A DNA stretch of 44,831 bases from CAZJHX01 sp964545715 (GTDB lineage: Bacteria; Myxococcota_A; UBA9042; GCA-2863065): assembly GCA_964545715.1 (NCBI GenBank), contig CAZJHX010000087.1, forward strand, positions 1-44,831, written 5' to 3'. This document shows positions 1-10,356 of the stretch, in pieces (position 1 is the stretch's first letter; each line of letters begins with the position of its first letter). The position numbers and the translations under genes are program-made. A model generated the notes under the pieces. It was not told where the DNA came from. It made no database searches and worked only from the letters and a program-made list of their open reading frames with translations.

Positions 1-1620
1 GGTGGCGACGAGCCGCTGGACGGCGAGACCGGCGAGGCGACAACGGGCGACGACACCACGGCGACCACCGACACGGGGACGTCTGAGGACACCGGCACCA
101 CGGCCACCGACACCACGGCGGACACCGGAACGGACACCACCGAAGACACGGTGGACACCGGAACGGACACGACCGAAGACACGGGCGACACCACTGAGGA
201 CACGACCGAAGACACCGGCGACACCACCGAGGACACAACGGAAGACACGACGGACACCACGGATACCACCGATACGACGGACACGACGGACACCGGCGGC
301 GAAGAGGGCGCGGTGTGCGAGAACGCCGCCAACGATACGCCGTGCACGCTGCCCGAGTGGGAGGGCGACAAGTGCATTGTCGCCGGTAGCTGCCAGGCGG
401 GTGAGTGTGAGGCGCAGGCGGCCCAGTGCGACGACGGCGTCGAGTGCACGGCCGACTCCTGCGACCCGGCGGTGGGCTGCGTGAACGAGGAGGGCCCCGA
501 CTGCGAGAGCCCGGACTGCGACGACCCCGCGGACTGCGAGGAGGAGCTGGGCGAGCTGCCGGGCTGCAAGACCCCCGCCTGCGTTGCCGGGCTGTGCGTG
601 GCAGCGGCGGTCGCGGATGGAACCGCGTGCGTCGGCCCCGGCGAAGGCGAGAACAAATGCCTGGAGGGCGGCACGTGCACGGAGGGCAACTGTATTCAGC
701 AGGTCAAAGTCTGCGAGGACTCGCTGGAGTGCACCAAGGACTCCTGCGACCCGTCGACCGGCGACTGCATCCACGAGCCCCAGGGCGATGACTGCGGTGA
801 CGAGTGCACCGAGGACGCAAACTGTCCCGAGGGCTGGTTCTGCGATGACGGGCTGATCCCCGGCGGGGCGGGGCTGTGCAAGCCGCTGAAACAAGACGGT
901 GTGGCATGCACCGCCAAGAGCCAGTGCAAATCCGGGCTGTGCGGCGGCTGTGTCAACATCGGCGAGCTGATCAACGCGGGGTGGTGCTACACGGAAGCCT
1001 CCAAGATCGCCGCCGAGCCCTGCAAGAAAGACGACGAGTGCATCTCAGGCAGCTGCACGGCGCAGTGCCTGCCGTTCCCGACCAGCGGCGCGTGCGAGTG
1101 CATCAAGGACACCGACTGCCCGGAGGCCGACTACTGCGCACAGGGCGCGTTTGGCGGCTTCGGCAGCAACCAATGCAAGCCCAAAAAGGGCGAGTGCGCG
1201 GAGTGCGACGCCGGTCAGTGCACCACCGGGCAGTGCAGCCTGGACGGGCTCTGCGCCTCTGCCGACACCATCGATGCGGGCGGAGAGTGCTGCGACGACC
1301 TGCAGTGCACGGACGGCTTCTGCGAGGAGTCGGCATGCAAGGTGGCCAAGGCCGTCGGCGAGGAGTGCGGCGCCGACGAGGAGTGCGAGAGCGGCCTATG
1401 CAGCGGCATCATCAACTCCAAGTGCGCCGAGGCGCCCGAGGAGTGCAGCAACTGCCTCTTTGACAGCCAGTGTGGGCTGGGCTCGATCTGCTTGACCACG
1501 GGCTTCCCGCTGGGCAGCAAGTGCGTGGTGCTGGACTCGAAAGAGGTCGGTGATGCGTGCTGCAAGAACGCGCAGTGCAAAGACGGCAGCTGCGACGGTG
1601 GGAAGTGCGTCGCTAACTAG
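1..1620 (+). CDS. Cys-rich secreted protein with Asp/Thr linker, 5' partial
   Basis: The reading frame is open from base 1, so the start, and presumably a signal peptide, lie outside the window. The visible 539 residues begin with about 100 residues of Asp/Thr/Gly-rich linker (repeats such as DTTEDTGDTT). A cysteine-dense body follows, with units such as CDDGVECTADSCDPAVGC and CEDSLECTKDSCDPSTGDC that match the slime-mould extracellular matrix repeat (Dicty_CTDC type). Later units resemble loose disulfide modules (for example CKDGSCDGGKC). No catalytic motif is visible. It is probably an exported, disulfide-rich, surface-anchored structural or adhesive protein; that role is inferred. Codon use is like its neighbours. 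It ends 6 bp from the stop of the convergent lipoprotein gene, so there is no room for a separate terminator. The same repeat type dominates the giant lipoprotein at 25698-31136. Confidence 0.85.
   Translation, partial: GGDEPLDGETGEATTGDDTTATTDTGTSEDTGTTATDTTADTGTDTTEDTVDTGTDTTEDTGDTTEDTTEDTGDTTEDTTEDTTDTTDTTDTTDTTDTGGEEGAVCENAANDTPCTLPEWEGDKCIVAGSCQAGECEAQAAQCDDGVECTADSCDPAVGCVNEEGPDCESPDCDDPADCEEELGELPGCKTPACVAGLCVAAAVADGTACVGPGEGENKCLEGGTCTEGNCIQQVKVCEDSLECTKDSCDPSTGDCIHEPQGDDCGDECTEDANCPEGWFCDDGLIPGGAGLCKPLKQDGVACTAKSQCKSGLCGGCVNIGELINAGWCYTEASKIAAEPCKKDDECISGSCTAQCLPFPTSGACECIKDTDCPEADYCAQGAFGGFGSNQCKPKKGECAECDAGQCTTGQCSLDGLCASADTIDAGGECCDDLQCTDGFCEESACKVAKAVGEECGADEECESGLCSGIINSKCAEAPEECSNCLFDSQCGLGSICLTTGFPLGSKCVVLDSKEVGDACCKNAQCKDGSCDGGKCVAN
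150..300 (+). repeat. Asp/Thr codon tandem repeat (linker coding)
   Basis: This is a degenerate tandem array of GAC/GAA and ACC/ACG codons encoding (D/E)T(T/G) units, inside the Cys-rich gene. It is probably a flexible, possibly O-glycosylated stalk. Slippage would change stalk length in codon steps. Confidence 0.75.
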
Positions 1621-1626
1621 ACGGGT

Positions 1627-2922
1627 CTATGGTTGCGAACCGCCGCCGCCCTCTTCCTCTCCATTGTTGAGGAAGGTCCCGAACAGACAGTTGTTTTTGA
1701 GCAGGCACGGATGGATGTCCCCGCAGGACACGTCCGCGCACTCCGCCAGCTTGGCGTTGGAGTCCGCCGTGAACAGGTGCGACATGGAGTTGCACGCGCC
1801 CAGGAACTCGCCGGCCTCGGCGTCCGGACACGCGGCGATGGCGCCGGCGACGGCCAGGCACGCATCGGTGTCGCCCTTGTCGATGGTGTACTCGCCCGCG
1901 CATTGCTGGAAGAGCGCGCCGCCGTCCTCATAGCTGCCGCACGGGGCGTCTACAATGCACTTGCCGATCGCGGCACCCGGCTCGGCGGCGAAGTAGTTGG
2001 CCGTCATCGCGCAGCCGCCCTGGCAGCCTTCCTCCGACTCGGGAACGCAGCCTTCGATGGCTTTGCAGACCTCATCGCAGTCCAGTGCCGGACCGTCCGC
2101 CGGAGCATCGGGCACCCAGCAGTCCTCGCCGGGGCCGTCGTCCCCGCCGTCGCCGGGTCCGCCGTCGCCCGTGTCGTCGCCGGGTCCGCCGTCGTCACCC
2201 TCGCCATCACCGCCCACGACGCAGTTGGCCGCCGTCAGGCAGGCGCCCAGATCCGCGCACTCCACGGTCGCACAGTCGCCCAGCTTCGCCAGGGACTCTT
2301 CGGTGAACGCCGCCGCGATGATCAGGCAGAAGTCGAAGTCGGACGCCTCCGGGCACTCCTTCTCCTTGCCGGCCAGGGCCGTGCACGCCGCGGTATTGGC
2401 CGCCGGCGCAACCAGGTCGCCCGACTGGACCAGCTTGCCGATGCACATGCCGTACGCGTCGCCGCTATCGCCGTAGTCGTCGCATTCCAGCGCCAGCACA
2501 CACTCCTGGATTGGCGCGCTGGCGTCCTTGCGCATGTACAGCTGAGCCATCTCGCACTCCAGGGCACATTCCTCGCCCTGAGTGCCGCATTCGGTGAACC
2601 GGGCGCACAGCGCGTCGCAGTCCCAGTCGGTCGCCTCCGGCGCATCGGGCTGCCAGCACTGGGCCGCCGTGTCGCCTGTGCCGGTGTCGCCTGTGCCGGT
2701 GTCGCCGGTTGCGTCGCCTGTGCCGGTGTCGTCAGAGGTCGCGTCGCCTGTGCCGGTGTCGTCAGAGGTCGCGTCGCCTGTGCTGGTGTCGCCAGAGGTC
2801 GCGTCGCCCGTGCCTGTCGTGTCAGAGGTTGTCGCCGTCTTCCCAGAGCTCCCGTCGTCGTCAGAGCAGGCGAGCACCATGCTCGCGGCAATGAGAACGG
2901 CCAACCATGTCCTGTTTGTCAT
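1627..2922 (-). CDS. lipoprotein with duplicated Cys-rich domain
   Basis: A 431-residue predicted lipoprotein: a hydrophobic signal ends in lipobox MVLAC (Cys19), then an Asp/Thr/Gly/Ala linker (about residues 25-85) built of ten-residue units of the type DATSDDTGTG. Two homologous cysteine-rich domains follow, from about residue 89 and about residue 270. Both begin CW-P-DAP and end in matching segments (LGDCATVECADLGAC versus LAECADVSCGDIHPC). A Gly/Asp spacer separates them. The regular cysteine pattern and high alanine suggest small disulfide-stabilised helical domains; no family is recognised. The start has a good Shine-Dalgarno sequence (GGAGG, 9 nt upstream). It is divergent from the phosphatase at 2985 and convergent with the Cys-rich gene at 1-1620. 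It is likely an outer-membrane surface protein; function unknown. Confidence 0.85.
   Translation of the reverse strand: MTNRTWLAVLIAASMVLACSDDDGSSGKTATTSDTTGTGDATSGDTSTGDATSDDTGTGDATSDDTGTGDATGDTGTGDTGTGDTAAQCWQPDAPEATDWDCDALCARFTECGTQGEECALECEMAQLYMRKDASAPIQECVLALECDDYGDSGDAYGMCIGKLVQSGDLVAPAANTAACTALAGKEKECPEASDFDFCLIIAAAFTEESLAKLGDCATVECADLGACLTAANCVVGGDGEGDDGGPGDDTGDGGPGDGGDDGPGEDCWVPDAPADGPALDCDEVCKAIEGCVPESEEGCQGGCAMTANYFAAEPGAAIGKCIVDAPCGSYEDGGALFQQCAGEYTIDKGDTDACLAVAGAIAACPDAEAGEFLGACNSMSHLFTADSNAKLAECADVSCGDIHPCLLKNNCLFGTFLNNGEEEGGGGSQP
2683..2830 (-). repeat. 30-bp tandem repeat in lipoprotein linker
   Basis: About three to four near-identical 30-bp units (shared core gtcgcgtcgcctgtgc on the + strand) encode DATSDDTGTG-type decapeptides in the lipoprotein at 1627-2922, with shorter DTGTG units beside them. 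The near-identity of the units at DNA level points to recent expansion. Confidence 0.75.
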
Positions 2923-2984
2923 GCTGAAATTCCTCCAGATGTTTCCTTACCTAGATACTGACGCTTTGGTATAGGGTCCAATTC

Positions 2985-5621
2985 ATGAGCAGGCTGTTGA
3001 CCCTCATTTTGCTGTTTCCCACCCTTGCTCAGGGCGAGACCGTGGTGCGCGGGCCCTACGTGCAGAACGGGTCCAGCGACCGTATGACTGTGGCCTGGCG
3101 CACGCTCGGCCCCAGTGACGGCAAGGTCTGGTTCGGGTCCACGCCCAGCACGCTCGACAACGTCGTGGTGTCCGAGGATTTCGCGTTTCAGCACGAGGTC
3201 GAGATCACCGGCTTGAAGGCCGCAACGCGCTACTACTACGCCGTGGGGGTCAAAAACGAGCAGCTCTCCGGCGGCACCTCCGAGCATTACTTCGAGACCT
3301 CCCCCAAGGCGGGCGACGCACCGCAGATGCGGCTGTGGGTGCTGGGCGACTCCGGCACCGGCGCGGCCGGCCAATACGAGGTGCGCGACGCCATGCTCAA
3401 GTGGGTCGGCGTCAACAAGCCGGACCTCTTCTTACACATGGGCGACATGGCCTACGGCAGCGGCACCGACCTGCAGTTTCAGTTCAACTTCTTTGCCGTC
3501 TACCAGGAGCTTCTTCGCAACACCGTTTGTCTGCCCACGATCGGTAATCACGAGGGCAAAAGCAGTGACTCCAAGACCGAGTCCGGACCCTATTACGACG
3601 CATACGTGCTGCCCCGCTTCGGCGAGGCCGGTGGTCTGGCATCGGGCACCGAGGCCTACTACTCGGTGGACTACGGCAACGTGCACTTCATCGTGCTGGA
3701 CTCCTACGAGTCCAACCGCGCGGTGGACGGTCCCATGCTCACCTGGCTGGCGGAGGACCTCGCCGCCACCGACGGCGAGTGGATCATCGCCTACTGGCAC
3801 CACCCGCCGTATACCAAGGGCAGCCACGACTCGGACGTGGAGAAGTCGCACATCGACATGCGCCAGAACGCGATACCCATCCTGGAGGCCGCCGGCGTGG
3901 ACCTCGTGCTTGGCGGTCACTCGCACACATACGAGCGCTCGTTTCTGATCGACGGCGCCTACGACACGCCTACAACGGCAGACGGCAAGATCGTGGACGA
4001 CGGCGACGGACGCGGCCTGGGCGACGGCCCCTACACCAAGGGCAGCGGCGCCAACGACGGCACCGTGTACGTGGTCGCCGGCCATGGCGGCAAAGCGACG
4101 GCCCAGAAGGGCGTGCATCCCGTCATGTATTTCACCGAGGCGGTCAACGGCTCCTGCATCATCGACTTGCAGGGCAACACGATGACGCTGCACAACATCC
4201 GCAAGGACGGCACGGTCACCGACGACTTCTCCATCATCAAGGGCAAGGGGCTGCTGGTCGCGGCCCCCAACGGCGGCGAGAAGGTCGGCGGCGGCGAGGT
4301 GTTTCCCATCCGGTGGGCGTCCTCGGGGAGCATCAGCAAGGTCACCATCCGCCTGTCGACCAACGGCGGCGACAGCTGGACCGTGCTGGCGGACAAGATC
4401 GCCAACACCGGCAAATGGGACTGGGACGTGCCCTCCAAGGTCACCAACAAGGCCCTGATTCGCGTCCAAAGCGCGACAGACGCCGGACTGGCTGACGACA
4501 GCGACGTCCCGTTCAGCATCGGCGCCTCCGCGCCCAAAGTCGTGCTCCCCTGGGGCTCGATCTGGCGCTACAACGACAAGGCCAAAGAGCAGCCTGAGAG
4601 CTGGCTGGGGCCCGGCTTCAACGACACGACGTGGGCCGAGGGGCCGGCGCCGCTGGGTTACGGCGACGACGACGAAGCGACGCTGCTGCAGGACTATGAG
4701 CCCAACGCGCCGTCCTACTACTTTCGCAAGACGATCACGCTGGATGCGGCCACGATCAGCGCCGACCTGAAGATGGAGTACGACGACGGCATCATCGTCT
4801 GGGTGAACAAGAAGGAGGCATTTAAGAAGTACGCGGACTTCGGCACCTGGTACAGCGCCTACGCGAGCGACAAGTCCAGCGACAACGAGAAGTCGTCCAC
4901 CAGCTGGCCGGAGGGGGGCAGCAACCCGTTCGTGGAGGGCGTCAACGTGATCGCCGTGATGGTCAAGCAGCGCAGCGCGGGCTCATCCGACGTGTCCTTT
5001 GACATGGAGCTGACCGTGGTCCCCGAGCCGCCACCCGAGCCGCCGCCGCCGGTCGACACGGGCGACGACACCGGAGATGACGCCGGCGAGCCGGCCACCA
5101 GCGACACCGGAGACACGGGCGACGCGACGACGGGCGACGAGACGACCACGGGGGACTTTGTGCCGGACGACACCACATCAGGCGGGGACACCGGGCCGGG
5201 TATGAGCGACACCACCGGCGACGACGGCGCGGCAGAAGCGCCGGAGGATACAGCGACCGCCACTGGCGTCGCGGCCGACCAAGAGCCTGACGATCAGGCC
5301 GCCGGCACCTCCGGCGAAGGCGAGCCCGTACCCGGCGGTGATGACGACGCCACCGAGAAGGCGCCTCGCGAGCGCGGCGGCCCCGGGTGCACGGCGGGCA
5401 GCTCCGGCAGCGGCGGCGTCTGGGTAGTGCTGATCGCTACTCTGCTTCTGCTCGGTGCCTGGCCAATGCAAACTCCTCTTCCGGTGCCCGGACCAGATGG
5501 TGACGGCCCCAAACGGCGAACCAGACGAGGCCCAGCGCGTACCAGATGGCCGCGCCAATCGCGACCTTCTGATACACCGGGCCGACGACAAAAAGCGCCG
5601 CGAGAGTCGCCCCAGCAGTAA
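2985..5621 (+). CDS. secreted purple-acid-phosphatase-like metallophosphoesterase
   Basis: An 878-residue exported enzyme. A short signal peptide (residues 1-17) is followed by a fibronectin-III-like purple acid phosphatase N domain (to about 105). The calcineurin-like catalytic domain (about 115-415) has the full metal-ligand set: GDSG (121), GDMAY (153), GNHE (187), the HHPPY histidine (272) and GHSHTYER (311). An Ig-like region (about 420-510, beginning AAPNGGEKV) and a jelly-roll-like region (about 515-685) follow. A Gly/Asp/Thr linker then leads to a MYXO-CTERM-like GPGC plus hydrophobic segment (about 806-822). The expected reaction is hydrolysis of phosphomonoesters or diesters outside the cytoplasm. 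The last about 55 residues are Arg/Pro-rich and antisense to a permease remnant, so the natural stop was probably lost. There is no clear Shine-Dalgarno; TATAGG lies 9 nt before the ATG. Confidence 0.9.
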   Translation: MSRLLTLILLFPTLAQGETVVRGPYVQNGSSDRMTVAWRTLGPSDGKVWFGSTPSTLDNVVVSEDFAFQHEVEITGLKAATRYYYAVGVKNEQLSGGTSEHYFETSPKAGDAPQMRLWVLGDSGTGAAGQYEVRDAMLKWVGVNKPDLFLHMGDMAYGSGTDLQFQFNFFAVYQELLRNTVCLPTIGNHEGKSSDSKTESGPYYDAYVLPRFGEAGGLASGTEAYYSVDYGNVHFIVLDSYESNRAVDGPMLTWLAEDLAATDGEWIIAYWHHPPYTKGSHDSDVEKSHIDMRQNAIPILEAAGVDLVLGGHSHTYERSFLIDGAYDTPTTADGKIVDDGDGRGLGDGPYTKGSGANDGTVYVVAGHGGKATAQKGVHPVMYFTEAVNGSCIIDLQGNTMTLHNIRKDGTVTDDFSIIKGKGLLVAAPNGGEKVGGGEVFPIRWASSGSISKVTIRLSTNGGDSWTVLADKIANTGKWDWDVPSKVTNKALIRVQSATDAGLADDSDVPFSIGASAPKVVLPWGSIWRYNDKAKEQPESWLGPGFNDTTWAEGPAPLGYGDDDEATLLQDYEPNAPSYYFRKTITLDAATISADLKMEYDDGIIVWVNKKEAFKKYADFGTWYSAYASDKSSDNEKSSTSWPEGGSNPFVEGVNVIAVMVKQRSAGSSDVSFDMELTVVPEPPPEPPPPVDTGDDTGDDAGEPATSDTGDTGDATTGDETTTGDFVPDDTTSGGDTGPGMSDTTGDDGAAEAPEDTATATGVAADQEPDDQAAGTSGEGEPVPGGDDDATEKAPRERGGPGCTAGSSGSGGVWVVLIATLLLLGAWPMQTPLPVPGPDGDGPKRRTRRGPARTRWPRQSRPSDTPGRRQKAPRESPQQ
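5050..5230 (+). repeat. Asp/Thr/Gly linker repeat in phosphatase
   Basis: Degenerate GAC-ACC-GGC type triplet repeats encode the TGD-rich stalk between the catalytic/accessory domains and the C-terminal membrane segment of the phosphatase. Its composition matches the linkers at 150-300 and 2683-2830. Confidence 0.65.
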
Positions 5622-5670
5622 GCAGCGCCACCGCGGCCCCGGCGATGCCGAGCGGGCTTAGCAGGATGCG
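5437..5670 (-). pseudogene. C-terminal remnant of an APC-family amino acid permease
   Basis: On the minus strand an open frame from about 5670 to a TAG at 5437-5439 encodes about 77 residues typical of the end of an APC-superfamily permease: SPLGIAGAAVALLTAG, then VAIGAAIWYALGLVWFAVWG, then the characteristic RHHLVRAPEEEFALARHR tail. Intact family members are about 450 residues. Everything upstream of this segment is missing, and reading further into 5671-5858 in any minus frame gives nothing permease-like. It overlaps the 3' part of the phosphatase gene on the opposite strand. It is probably a deletion remnant; the family call rests on recognising the motifs, not on a search. Confidence 0.65.
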
Positions 5671-5800
5671 CGAGCGCCCCACGCTGTGGCACGTCCCCCC
5701 CACTGTCGTCCCGCCGCTGCCACGAACGACTGGTCGGGCTCGGAGGTCTTCCACAGGCCAAACCGTGCACCGGACGCCTGTTCGGTTCTTGTCCACAGAT

Positions 5801-5816
5801 TGGCACGTGGGTTGCT
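5801..5816 (+). promoter_or_regulatory. consensus sigma-54 promoter (-24/-12)
   Basis: TGGCACG-TGGG-TTGCT matches the RpoN consensus TGGCACG-N4-TTGCW without mismatch. It ends 42 bp before the ATG at 5859, leaving about 30 nt of leader that contains the Shine-Dalgarno sequence GAGGGGG (5842-5848). It would drive the secreted pair 5859-6730 and need an AAA+ activator such as the one at 34116-35345. Confidence 0.8.
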
Positions 5817-5858
5817 CTTCGAAGCGTGGCGGATTCCACTTGAGGGGGTTGAATCACT

Positions 5859-6263
5859 ATGGGCAAGAACGTGCGACGATGTGTCGCTGTCATCGTTTTC
5901 ATCTGTCTTCCCGCCGCCGCGTTGGCCGGTGGATCCAAGCTGTCCGTCAAGTTGAGCGGCGACGGCGCGTCCGACAGCGTCGTCAGCTTTTACCTGGTCG
6001 ACTCGAGCACGGGTGAGGCCGTTTACGAGCTCACCACCGTCGACATCTCCAAGGACGGCGCCAAATACAAAGTGAAGGCGCCGGACGACGCCGTCCCAAA
6101 GGACGGTGGGGCCTATGAGTGGGCCGTGCGGGTGGATGCGCGCAAAGCGACGAAGCCGGTCAGCGTGGACAAGTTCAAGGCGGACGGTCAGAAGGCGGAC
6201 CTGGATGGTGAAGACATCAGCGGCACCGCCCGCTGGTACGTCGTCCCGGGCAAGGTGAAATAG
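5859..6263 (+). CDS. small secreted protein, tandem paralogue 1
   Basis: A 134-residue protein with a clear signal peptide (hydrophobic VAVIVFICLPAA, cleavage after ALA, about residue 23). The mature part is rich in Lys, Asp, Ser and Val and looks like a single beta-sandwich. It shares a pattern with the next gene: VSF-x-V near the start, TGE-x-V, then YEWAVRVDARKATKPVSV. No known family is recognised and no cysteines remain after the signal. A strong Shine-Dalgarno sequence and the sigma-54 promoter at 5801-5816 lie just upstream. It ends 2 bp before the next gene, so the two are co-transcribed. The dedicated RpoN promoter suggests conditional high expression of an extracellular or periplasmic product; function unknown. 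Confidence 0.85.
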   Translation: MGKNVRRCVAVIVFICLPAAALAGGSKLSVKLSGDGASDSVVSFYLVDSSTGEAVYELTTVDISKDGAKYKVKAPDDAVPKDGGAYEWAVRVDARKATKPVSVDKFKADGQKADLDGEDISGTARWYVVPGKVK

Positions 6264-6265
6264 GC

Positions 6266-6730
6266 ATGACAAAGCCAACGCGCAAAGTCCTCGTCGTGCT
6301 GCTCATCTCAGCTGTTGCCTCGATCGGGCTGCTGTTGTTGCCCACCGGCGATGCTCGCGGGGGCATGTCGTCGTCCGCGCTGGTCGGCGTCATGCTGACA
6401 TCGGTACAGCCCAACGATCTCATCGTCAGCTTCAAGGTCATTCACACGCCGACCGGCGACATCGTATGGCAGTCGGCGCCGGAAGACATCACCATCGCCG
6501 CCACAAACGGTCAGATCCAGTACAGCACGCTGGTGAACCCGAACTTCCGCCCCGACGATCCGTCCTATGATTGGGTCATGTGGGTGTCCGCACGTGGCGC
6601 GACGGCCCCCGTCATGGTCCAGGGCTTTTTGTTCAACGACATCTTTGATGTCGACCATTTCAGCCCGAACGCGCCAACCGGAAACATCCAGGGCCGGATC
6701 ACAGAGCTTCACGTTACGATCGAAAACTGA
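6266..6730 (+). CDS. small secreted protein, tandem paralogue 2
   Basis: A 154-residue protein beginning with a basic N-terminus and a long hydrophobic segment (about residues 8-26, KVLVVLLISAVASIGLLLL), then a small-residue stretch suggesting signal cleavage near residue 31. The body aligns with the upstream gene: VSFKVIHTPTGDIVW, then YDWVMWVSARGATAPVMV, then a polar C-terminus. Similarity is clear but moderate, so the duplication is old. It is second in a two-gene operon under the sigma-54 promoter at 5801. The 120 bp downstream hold no obvious terminator, only the SUF promoter region. Function unknown. Confidence 0.85.
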   Translation: MTKPTRKVLVVLLISAVASIGLLLLPTGDARGGMSSSALVGVMLTSVQPNDLIVSFKVIHTPTGDIVWQSAPEDITIAATNGQIQYSTLVNPNFRPDDPSYDWVMWVSARGATAPVMVQGFLFNDIFDVDHFSPNAPTGNIQGRITELHVTIEN

Positions 6731-6774
6731 CGCCAATCCGAACATAAGTCCTTTACATACAATGTACTTTGGGC

Positions 6775-6828
6775 TTGACTTCGCCCCTTGAGAAACTACC
6801 TTAGATAAAACCGGACCAAAATGGTCCG
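6775..6828 (+). promoter_or_regulatory. SUF operon promoter and dyad operator candidate
   Basis: TTGACT (6775-6780), a 16-bp spacer and TACCTT (6797-6802) form a plausible sigma-70-type promoter. Just downstream is a perfect 7-3-7 dyad, CGGACCA-AAA-TGGTCCG (6812-6828), placed about where transcription would start or shortly after. Such a position fits a repressor site. SUF operons are often controlled by Rrf2-family iron-sulfur sensors, but no such gene is in the window and the regulator is unknown. Confidence 0.5.
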
Positions 6829-6850
6829 CATTTGGGTAGAAAGGGGTGGA

Positions 6851-8296
<1,446 letters not shown>

Positions 8297-8317
8297 GCTG
8301 CTGGGAGAGCTACATCT

Positions 8318-9057
<740 letters not shown>

Positions 9058-9058
<1 letters not shown>

Positions 9059-10356
9059 TGACAGGTGACACGATGCCGGTCGCGTTCAGCGCGCTGGATG
9101 TCGAGGGCCCGGCGTGGCTGGGTACGGCTCGAAAAGCGGCGCGCGAGCACTTTGAGGCGCACGGCTATCCGACGCGGCGCAGCGAGAGCTGGCGGTACAC
9201 GGACCTCAAGGGCTTCGGCAAGCTGACGTTCGACACGCCGCTGGCCGACGCAGGTCTCGCATTTACCCGTGAGATTCTGGCGCCTTGGTTGTCACCGTCA
9301 GCGGGCAACAGCGCTGTATTTGTGAACGGCGTGTTCTCGCCGCGGCTGTCGAGCTTTTCGGCCGTGGCCGGTCTCGAAGTCCGCAGCCTGGCGGAGACGC
9401 TGGCGATCGCTCCGGAGTCCGTGCGTCCGTATCTGGGCCACCTGCACGGCTCGCCCGACGGTGGCTTTGTGGCCCTGAATACGGCGCAGTTCTACGACGG
9501 CGCGCTGATCCGCGTGGGCCGTGGAGAGCTGGTCGAGGCGCCCGTCGAGGTGCTGTTTTTGACCACCGAGGACGAGAAGCCGACGCGCACCGAGACCCGC
9601 GTGCTGGTGCTGGCCGGTGAGGGCAGCCACGTCACGGTGCTGGAGCGCCACTTGAGCCTGGGCAGCTCGCCGATTCTGAAGAACACGGTCACTGAGGTTC
9701 TGCCGGAGCGCGATTCGGTCGTGCGGCACGTCAAGGTGCAGCAGGAGGGCGAAAACGCCTACCACTTCGGTACCACGACCGCGACGCCGGCGGCTGGTGC
9801 GCGCTTCGAGTCCACCATCATCTCGTTGGGGGCCTCAGTCGCGCGAAACGCCGTGCACGTCACGCTGGCTGAGGAGCGCGCGACCTGCAACCTGACCGGG
9901 GTGTACGCTGCCGCCCACAGCCAGAGCCTGGACCACTACACGCATATCGACCACGCGGTGCCGCACTGCACCAGCGAGCAGCTGTACAAGGGCATCGTGT
10001 CCGACTCTGCGGTCGGCAGCTACCTGGGCCGGATCCTGATGCGCGATGGCGCGGTAAAGTCGTCGACGGACCAGCTGTCACGGACGCTGCTGCTGGGGGA
10101 GAACGCCCGCGCCAACGCGAAGCCGTCGCTGGAGATCGACAACGACGACGTCCGGGCCACGCACGGTGCGGCCATCGGACAGCTGGACCAGAACGCGATC
10201 TTCTACCTGCGCTCGCGCGGCATCGACCTGGCCACGGCCCGCGGCCTGCTGATCGAGGGCTTTGTGCGAGAGGTGCTGGACCAGGTGCCTGTGGACGGCC
10301 TTGGCGACAGCTTGATCCCCGACGTGCTGCGCCGACTCGACGAGGTCTCCGCATGA
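9058..10356 (+). CDS. sufD: Fe-S cluster assembly protein SufD
   Basis: A 432-residue SufD, paralogue and partner of SufB in the scaffold. The N-terminal half is variable with a typical RSESWRYTDLK motif. The beta-helix half contains SSTDQLSRTLLLGENARAN and the conserved ATHGAAIG histidine, equivalent to the SufD histidine implicated in iron handling. The ATG at 9058 overlaps the sufC stop. An ATG five codons later, preceded by AGGTGA, is an alternative start. It overlaps the sufS start by 4 bp (ATGA). Confidence 0.96.

Noticed and set aside
5789..5797. TTGTCCACA, a DnaA-box-like nonamer next to the sigma-54 promoter
   Set aside because: Only one such site is seen, with a shorter TCCACAG match 42 bp upstream and no AT-rich unwinding region or dnaA/dnaN nearby. 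An origin is not supported.
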